A stretch of 64,000 nucleotides of DNA from Piscinibacter aquaticus. GTDB taxonomy: Bacteria; Pseudomonadota; Gammaproteobacteria; Burkholderiales; Burkholderiaceae_C. The stretch spans positions 124,001 to 188,000 of the forward strand of contig VOPW01000001.1 of NCBI GenBank assembly GCA_007994965.1, given 5' to 3'. How positions within the stretch are numbered: position 1 is the stretch's first letter; the number at the start of each line of letters is the position of its first letter. Of this stretch, positions 59,417-64,000 are shown in pieces. Below the pieces are notes generated by a model. That model was given only the letters and a program-made list of their open reading frames with translations, ran no database searches and had not been told where the DNA came from. Position numbers and translations under genes: made by a program.

Positions 59417-60019
59417 CTACTTCAAGCTGCTGACATAGGCTGCCACCGCCTTCAGCTCCAGCTCGGTGAGCTTGGAGGCGATGGTGTGCATCACCGCGTT
59501 GTCGTTGGTGCGCTCGCGCTTGCTGAAGGCCTTCAGCTGGTTCTCCACGTATTGCGCATGCTGGCCGCCCAGTCGCGGCAGCTTGTCGGTGCCGTGGCCG
59601 GCGGCGCCGTGGCAATCGGCGCAGGCCGCCACGCCCGAGAACGGATTGCCGCGGTGGTAGACGAAGCGGCCCACCTGCGCGAGCTCGGGTCGGCCACCGG
59701 ATGGGCGCGAGTCGGCTTCGATTCGAAATACATGCCGAGCAGGCGCATGTCGTCGGCCGACAGATCGGCCACCATCGCCTGCATCGTGTCGTTCTTGCGC
59801 TTGCCGCTCTGGTAGTCGGCCAGCTGCCGCGCGACATAGCTCGCATGCTGCCCGGCAGGCGCGCGGGAAGACCGGGCTGGAGCTCTCGCCTTCGGCGCCG
59901 TGGCAGATGAAGCACTTGCCTTCGACGATCTCGACGGCGCGCGTGAGATCGGCGGCGTGCGCCGCGGGCAGCAACGATGCCGCCGCGAGGAGCGAGAGGA
60001 GGTGTCGGCGCAGGGTCAT
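59417..60019 (-). CDS. Diheme cytochrome c4-like protein (breaks near 59862 and 59697)
   Basis: About 200 residues with signal MTLRRHLLSLLAAASLLPAAHAA. Two class I domains: VEGKCFICHGAEGESSSPVFPR, with YVARQLADYQSGKRKNDTMQAMVADLSADDM; and GVAACADCHGAAGHGTDKLPRLGGQHAQYVENQLKAFSKRERTNDNAVMHTIASKLTELELKAVAAYVSSLK. The two-domain pattern with MQAM and VMHT ligands is that of cytochrome c4. An in-frame ATG at 60043 overlaps the previous stop. It probably passes electrons from the Sox proteins to a terminal oxidase. Confidence 0.82.
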   Translation of the reverse strand: MTLRRHLLSLLAAASLLPAAHAADLTRAVEIVEGKCFICHGAEGESSSPVFPRACRAACELCRAAAGRLPERQAQERHDAGDGGRSVGRRHAPARHVFRIEADSRPSGGRPELAQVGRFVYHRGNPFSGVAACADCHGAAGHGTDKLPRLGGQHAQYVENQLKAFSKRERTNDNAVMHTIASKLTELELKAVAAYVSSLK

Positions 60020-60042
60020 GGGAAGTGCGTCGGAGAAGAGCA

Positions 60043-61158
60043 TCAGGTGAAGGCGCGGCTGTGCGGCACCGGCTGGTCGCCGAGATTCGGCTGGGCGGCT
60101 TCGCGGCCGGAATGATCCACGAGGCGGTCGGTCACCGCGGCGCCGAGCCACATCGCGCACAGGGTCACCCAGGAGGTGACGGTGAAGACCGCCGCGCCGG
60201 ACAGCCCCGCGCCGACGGCACAGCCGCCGGCCGTCATGCCGCCGAAGCCCATCAGCACGGCGCCGATCAGGTAGCGACGCATCGACGCGCCGCCCGCGAA
60301 GCCCTCGAGCTTGAGCTCGCCGAACAGCGCTGCTGCGACGAACGCGCCGAGGAAGACGCCCGGCACGAGGCCGAGGTCGAAGGTCGGCGGTTTGTCGGGG
60401 GCGAAGAGTACGCGGCTGAGCACTTCCGCACTCGGGCCGGTGAAGCTCAGCGCCTGGATCGGCGCCGGGCCGGCCTCCATCGACGTGGCGGCCACGCTGG
60501 CGGTGAACCACCACGCGGATGCGATCGCGAGGCCCACCGCGCTGGCGCCGGCCCAGCCCCAGGGTGCGACGCGTTGTCGCCGCGCCCAGACGATGGCCGC
60601 GGCCAGCCACACCGCCCCGAAGAGCAGTGCGCCGGGGCGGCCCAGACCGGTGATCACGGTGAGATCGCGCGACGGGCCGCCCTCGACCGTCCACCACGCC
60701 GAGATGCGTTCACGCCACGGCGCGAGCACGCCGGTCCACGAGGCCTGAGCGGCCACCGCGAAGACCGGGCCCGACAGCACCGAGCGCAGGTTGCCCTGCG
60801 CGGCCAGCACCAGCAGACGGCTCGAGCAGCCGCGCGCGAGGATCATGCCGATGCCGAACAGCAGCCCGCCGATCGCCGCACCGGAGAGGCTGCCGCGCGC
60901 CGCGAGCTGGCGCGCGCTGCCGACGTCCATCGCGCCGAGGGCGATGAGGCCCTGAGTCGCGAGCAGCGCGATGGAGAAGGCGAACAGCCACACCGTCAGC
61001 TTTCCGCCATGCATGCCGCGCGAGAACTCGATCACCGCCGAGCGCAGGCAGAAGCGCGAGCGCTGCGCGAAGAAGCCGAAGACGAAGCCGATGGCGACGC
61101 CACCGCCGGCCAGCACCGGTGCCTGGCCGAAGCGGTCGAGCAGCGTCTCCAGGCTCAT
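60043..61158 (-). CDS. YeeE/YedE-family sulfur-compound transporter, SoxT-like
   Basis: A 371-residue polytopic membrane protein starting MSLETLLDRFGQAPVLAGGG. Conserved cysteine motifs of thiosulfate/sulfur transporters: FFAQRSRFCLRSAVIEFSRG near residue 30, IGMILARGCSSRLLVLAAQGNLRS near 100, and GFGGMTAGGCAVGAGLSG near 325. It likely imports or exports thiosulfate or a sulfane-sulfur species. Encoded between the DsrE-like gene (17 bp) and the diheme gene, downstream of soxB. The frame is intact. Confidence 0.85.
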   Translation of the reverse strand: MSLETLLDRFGQAPVLAGGGVAIGFVFGFFAQRSRFCLRSAVIEFSRGMHGGKLTVWLFAFSIALLATQGLIALGAMDVGSARQLAARGSLSGAAIGGLLFGIGMILARGCSSRLLVLAAQGNLRSVLSGPVFAVAAQASWTGVLAPWRERISAWWTVEGGPSRDLTVITGLGRPGALLFGAVWLAAAIVWARRQRVAPWGWAGASAVGLAIASAWWFTASVAATSMEAGPAPIQALSFTGPSAEVLSRVLFAPDKPPTFDLGLVPGVFLGAFVAAALFGELKLEGFAGGASMRRYLIGAVLMGFGGMTAGGCAVGAGLSGAAVFTVTSWVTLCAMWLGAAVTDRLVDHSGREAAQPNLGDQPVPHSRAFT

Positions 61159-61175
61159 CGAGGCACCGCGATGCG

Positions 61176-61592
61176 CTAGGGCTTGATGTACGCGGCGCCT
61201 TCGCGCTGCAGCTTGGCCACGCGCACGACGCCGGAAGGCGTGAAGCTCGCCTCCTCGATGAACTGCTCGCGCTTGAGTCCGCGGTTCTTCAGCGTGATCT
61301 CGCACACCTCGAACTTCACGCCGCGCGCCACCAGCTCCTGCACGGCCACCTCGTAGGGGTTGCCGTTGCGGTCCTTGGCGTCCTTCATCAGGAAGTCGAC
61401 GCCGTTGGCGTGCGCCACGGCGGTCAGCTTCGCCGAGGGGTCGACATCGAGGTGGTTCTTCATGTTGCGCAGGCCCTTGAGCGCCTGCGCCGCCGCATCG
61501 TCGAAGTGGTAGACGACCTTGTCCTGCGCCATCGCGCCGGCGGCGGCGAAGCTCAGCAGGAAGGCAGCGAACAAGCGGCGAACGTTCAGCAT
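61176..61592 (-). CDS. Periplasmic DsrE-like protein
   Basis: A 138-residue protein with signal peptide MLNVRRLFAAFLLSFAAAGAMAQ and a DsrE/DsrF-type domain: KVVYHFDDAAAQALKGLRNMKNHLDVDPSAKLTAVAHANGVDFLM, VAVQELVARGVKFEVCEITLKNRGL. The single cysteine (FEVCEITL) is the position used for sulfur binding in this family. A GAGGAGA ribosome site precedes ATG 61592. Likely binds or relays sulfane sulfur in the periplasm, in line with soxB upstream and the transporter downstream. Confidence 0.85.
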   Translation of the reverse strand: MLNVRRLFAAFLLSFAAAGAMAQDKVVYHFDDAAAQALKGLRNMKNHLDVDPSAKLTAVAHANGVDFLMKDAKDRNGNPYEVAVQELVARGVKFEVCEITLKNRGLKREQFIEEASFTPSGVVRVAKLQREGAAYIKP

Positions 61593-61621
61593 GGTCGTCT
61601 CCTCGGGGTGATGAAAGTCTG

Positions 61622-63345
61622 TCAGGCCAGGCCGGGATTGCCCTGAACGCCGATCAAGCGCGGCGTGTTGATGCGGCGCGGCGCGACGCGGCCCTTGGCC
61701 TTGAGCCACTGCTCGACCACGTCCCAGACGGGCTTGTTGCCGGCATTCTTCGCCTCCTCGGCCACTGGCGCCCAGCCGGCCACCTTGTAGGTCTTGGCCG
61801 CATCGATGGCACGGCCGCCCAGGCGCATGTCGCTGATGCGCGAGCCCATCTTGGCGGCCGGCTCGATCGCGTAGGTCAGGCCGCCCACGCGCACCATGTC
61901 GCCGCCTTGCTGGTAGTAGGGGTCGGGGTTGAAGAGGTTGTCGGCCACGTCCTCGAGGATGGTCTTGATCATCTCGCCGCTCATCTCCGTGACGGTGGCG
62001 TAGGAGTAGGTGGTGGCCAGCTGGTCCATCATCAGCTCGCGGGTGATCGCTTCGCCCGGCAGCAGGCTGGTGCCCCAGCGGAAGCCCGGCGAGAAGGCGA
62101 TCGGCGCGCCCTGCACCTCCATCAGCGCGTCGCAGACCAGCTGGTCCCAGCTGCCGTTGAAGTTGCCGCGGCGGTACAGCGTGCCGTCGGTCACGGCGAG
62201 CTTCTCGGCCAGCTTTGCTTCATACGGCGCGCGGATCTTCGCGATCAGCGCGGCCATGTCCTTGTCCGGCTGGATCTGGTTGGCGAAGACCGGCAGCAGC
62301 GTGTAGCGGAAGTCGGCGACCTTGCCGTCCTTCACGTCGAAGTCGATCACGCCGAGAAACTTGCTGTTGCTGCCGGCGTTGGTGACGATGGTCGTGCCGC
62401 CGGCGTTCTTCACCAGCACCGGCACCGGCATGCCGTCGTGCGTGTGGCCGCCGAGGATGGCATCGACGCCGCGCACGCGAGAGGCCATCTTCAGGTCGAC
62501 GTCCATGCCGTTGTGCGAGAGCACGACCACCACCTGCGCGCCCTTGCCGCGCGCCTCGTCGACCATCTTCTGCAGGTTGTCGTCCTGGATGCCGAAGCTC
62601 CAGTCGGCCACCATGTAGCGCGGGTTGGCGATCGGCGTGTAGGGGAAGGCGGCCGATGATCGCCACCGGCACGCCGTTGATCTGGCGGATCACGTAGGGC
62701 TCGAACACCGGATCGCCGAAGTCGGTGGTCTTCACGTTCTGGGCGACAAAGTCGACCCTTCCCTTGAAGTCCTTCTCGACGATCTCCTTCACCCGCTCCA
62801 TGCCGTAGGTGAATTCCCAGTGGCCGGTCATCACGTCGACGCCGAGCAGCTTGCAGGCGTCGACCATGTCCTGCGCGTTGGTCCAGAGGGACGTGGCCGA
62901 GCCTTGCCGGTGTCGCCGCCGTCGAGCAGCAGCGCGCCCGGGCGGCTGGCCTTCAGCCGCTTGACCAGCGTGGCCAGCTCGGCGAAGCCGCCGACCTTGC
63001 CGTAGCGCTTCGAGGCGGTCTCGAAGTCGATGAAGGTGTAGGCGTGCGCGGCCGCCGTGCCGGGGCGCAGGCCGGCTTTCTTCAGCAGATGCTCGCCCAC
63101 CAGGTGGGGCAGCTGGCCGGCCATGCTGCCGACGCCGAGGTTCACGCTCGGCTCGCGGAAGCGGATCGGCAGCAGCTGCGCATGGCAGTCGGTCATGTGC
63201 AGCAGCGAGACGTTGCCGAAGCGCGGCACGTCGTACAAGGCCTTCTCGGCGGTGGCGGCGTCGGCCTCGGCGTGGCGCGTGTGCCCATGCCGGCCACGCC
63301 GGCGGCACCCAGCATCTGCAGGAACTCTCGCTTGCTCAGACTCAT
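61622..63345 (-). CDS. soxB: Thiosulfohydrolase SoxB (breaks near 63285, 62900, 62655)
   Basis: About 573 residues. Signal MSLSKREFLQMLGAAGVAGMG, then VSLLHMTDCHAQLLPIRFREPSVNLGVG (metal site DCHA), GALLLDGGDT, DVMTGHWEFTYG, VVVLSHNGMDVDLKM and DAILGGHTHDGMPVP (metal GHTH), family-typical. The C-terminal domain includes SWDQLVCDALMEVQGAPIAFSPGFRWGTSLLPGE. SoxB is a dimanganese enzyme that frees sulfate from SoxYZ-bound sulfur. Three breaks lie between conserved blocks. It follows soxX after a terminator. Confidence 0.93.
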
Positions 63346-63346
63346 G

Positions 63347-63362
63347 ATAAGTAGCGGCTTAT
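63347..63362 (-). promoter_or_regulatory. AT-rich dyad just before soxB
   Basis: ATAAG-N6-CTTAT lies 2-17 bp from the soxB start. Short AT-rich dyads of this form are typical operators of ArsR/SmtB regulators, and SoxR is encoded in the window. It is so close to the start codon that it could instead affect ribosome access. Inference only. Confidence 0.35.
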
Positions 63363-63374
63363 GTTTCGCTGATC

Positions 63375-63396
63375 AAAAAGCCCGCGCGAGCGGGCT
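63375..63396 (-). terminator. Rho-independent terminator after soxX
   Basis: On the minus strand AGCCCGC-TCGC-GCGGGCT forms a 7-bp GC stem followed by a T-run (TTTT). It lies directly after the soxX stop and before soxB, so soxB likely has its own promoter or depends on read-through. Confidence 0.8.
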
Positions 63397-63404
63397 GTTC
63401 GATC

Positions 63405-64000
63405 TCACTGGTTGACGGGCGACTTCGGGTCGAGCAGCAGGGCCATGACGTGGCGCAGCTGGTCTTCGTTGAGCAGCTTCATGTGGCCGAAGCGCGGCAT
63501 GTTCGAACACGCCGAATAGGCCTTGCTGTTCCACAGCTTGCCCCAGGTGTACTGCACGATCGCGGCCGTGTTGGGGTCGGCCACATCCTTCACGCCGCGC
63601 AGCTTACCGTAGTTCCACAGGCTCGGGCCGATGGTGCCGTAGGAGATCTCCTTCCTGTCGATCTCGTGGCAGTTGTAGCAGTTGGCGCCGTTGGCTTTCG
63701 GGTCGGCGGAGGCATCGGTCCAGGTCATGCCCCGGCCGCTCTGGGCGAGCTTCTCGCCTTCGCGCCAGTCGCCGATGTAGCGGCCCCCGCGGGCCACTGG
63801 ATGCTGGCCAGCGATTCGGCCTCGATCTGCCTGGCGATGGCCTCGCTCGGTGCCTTGTCGGAGGAGCAGGCCTTCTGGCCGAGATCCTGGTTGAGCCGGT
63901 CGGCCTTGGCGATGCCTTCGTCGCGGAACGACGACTTCATGACCTGCTCGGTCAGCTTGTCGAGGTCCGCAGCCGAGGGCGTGGTCGCGCAGCTGGCAAG
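63405..64000 (-). CDS. soxX: Sulfur oxidation cytochrome SoxX (start beyond window; break near 63795)
   Basis: About 198 residues visible. The first visible part, LASCATTPSAADLDKLTEQVMKSSF, looks like the end of a signal and the mature start. Then RDEGIAKADRLNQDLGQKACSSDKAP, a break, and GGRYIGDWREGEKLAQSGRGMTWTDA, NCYNCHEIDRKEISYGTIGPSLWNYGKLRG, ACSNMPRFGHMKLLNEDQLRHVMALLLDPKSPVNQ. The haem site is CYNCH and the methionine ligand is in SNMPRFG, as in SoxX. With SoxA it attaches thiosulfate to SoxYZ. SoxA, SoxY and SoxZ would be expected just outside the window. Confidence 0.9.
   Translation of the reverse strand, partial: CQLRDHALGCGPRQADRAGHEVVVPRRRHRQGRPAQPGSRPEGLLLRQGTERGHRQADRGRIAGQHPVARGGRYIGDWREGEKLAQSGRGMTWTDASADPKANGANCYNCHEIDRKEISYGTIGPSLWNYGKLRGVKDVADPNTAAIVQYTWGKLWNSKAYSACSNMPRFGHMKLLNEDQLRHVMALLLDPKSPVNQ

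Overview
The window is about 70% G+C and reads as one chromosomal segment of a betaproteobacterium, most likely Burkholderiales of the Rubrivivax/Leptothrix/Methylibium type. The evidence is its SoxR/SoxEF/SoxXB-type sulfur genes, NnrS, TgpA/DUF58/MoxR and KefB-like neighbours, and GC-rich intergenic elements of a kind common in that order. The genus is inferred from gene content only. No rRNA, tRNA, CRISPR array or transposase was seen. Roughly half of the genes carry one or more single-base frame breaks, including conserved housekeeping genes, and several genes carry compensating pairs. These are most simply base-calling or assembly errors, so coordinates below span the restored gene and name each approximate break.

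Layout. (1) 1-7 kb: a partial AraC-type regulator, an NmrA-like protein, a Suv3-like helicase, and a nitrosative-stress/anaerobic unit (SirB2, NnrS, DUF2249) that diverges from a DUF59 gene across a perfect FNR/DNR box. (2) 7-11.5 kb, minus strand: CcmF and CcmH (cytochrome c maturation system I, read as one frame) and a B12-binding radical SAM protein. (3) 11.5-34 kb: a dense cytochrome region with about 40 CXXCH haem motifs counted to 38 kb. It holds NHL-repeat lipoproteins paired with 5-, 4- and 11-haem secreted cytochromes, a parvulin-type PPIase, an outer-membrane beta-barrel candidate, triheme c7 proteins, a c5-c7 fusion, two paralogous helical periplasmic proteins, and its own maturation genes (ResB, CcsA, CcmI). 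(4) 34-44 kb: a sensor kinase with a degenerate ATPase, an NtrC-family sigma-54 activator, Sel1-repeat proteins, two secreted beta-propellers, a large hybrid kinase and ApbE. (5) 44-55 kb: mostly envelope and housekeeping genes plus several small unknown secreted proteins. (6) 55-64 kb: a sulfur oxidation (sox) cluster.

How the parts may work together. The cytochrome region looks like a periplasm-to-outside electron route of the kind linked to extracellular cytochromes. Each large cytochrome is preceded by NHL lipoproteins, and the PPIase and the beta-barrel follow the tetraheme gene. Sigma-54-type -24/-12 elements lie before several of these genes, and tandem 16-bp dyads (TTCCCG-N4-CGGGAA) lie 65-100 bp upstream of two of them. 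The NtrC-type regulator encoded in the same region is the obvious candidate to bind them. The sox genes could supply electrons from thiosulfate or sulfide. These functional links are inference from gene content, not demonstrated.
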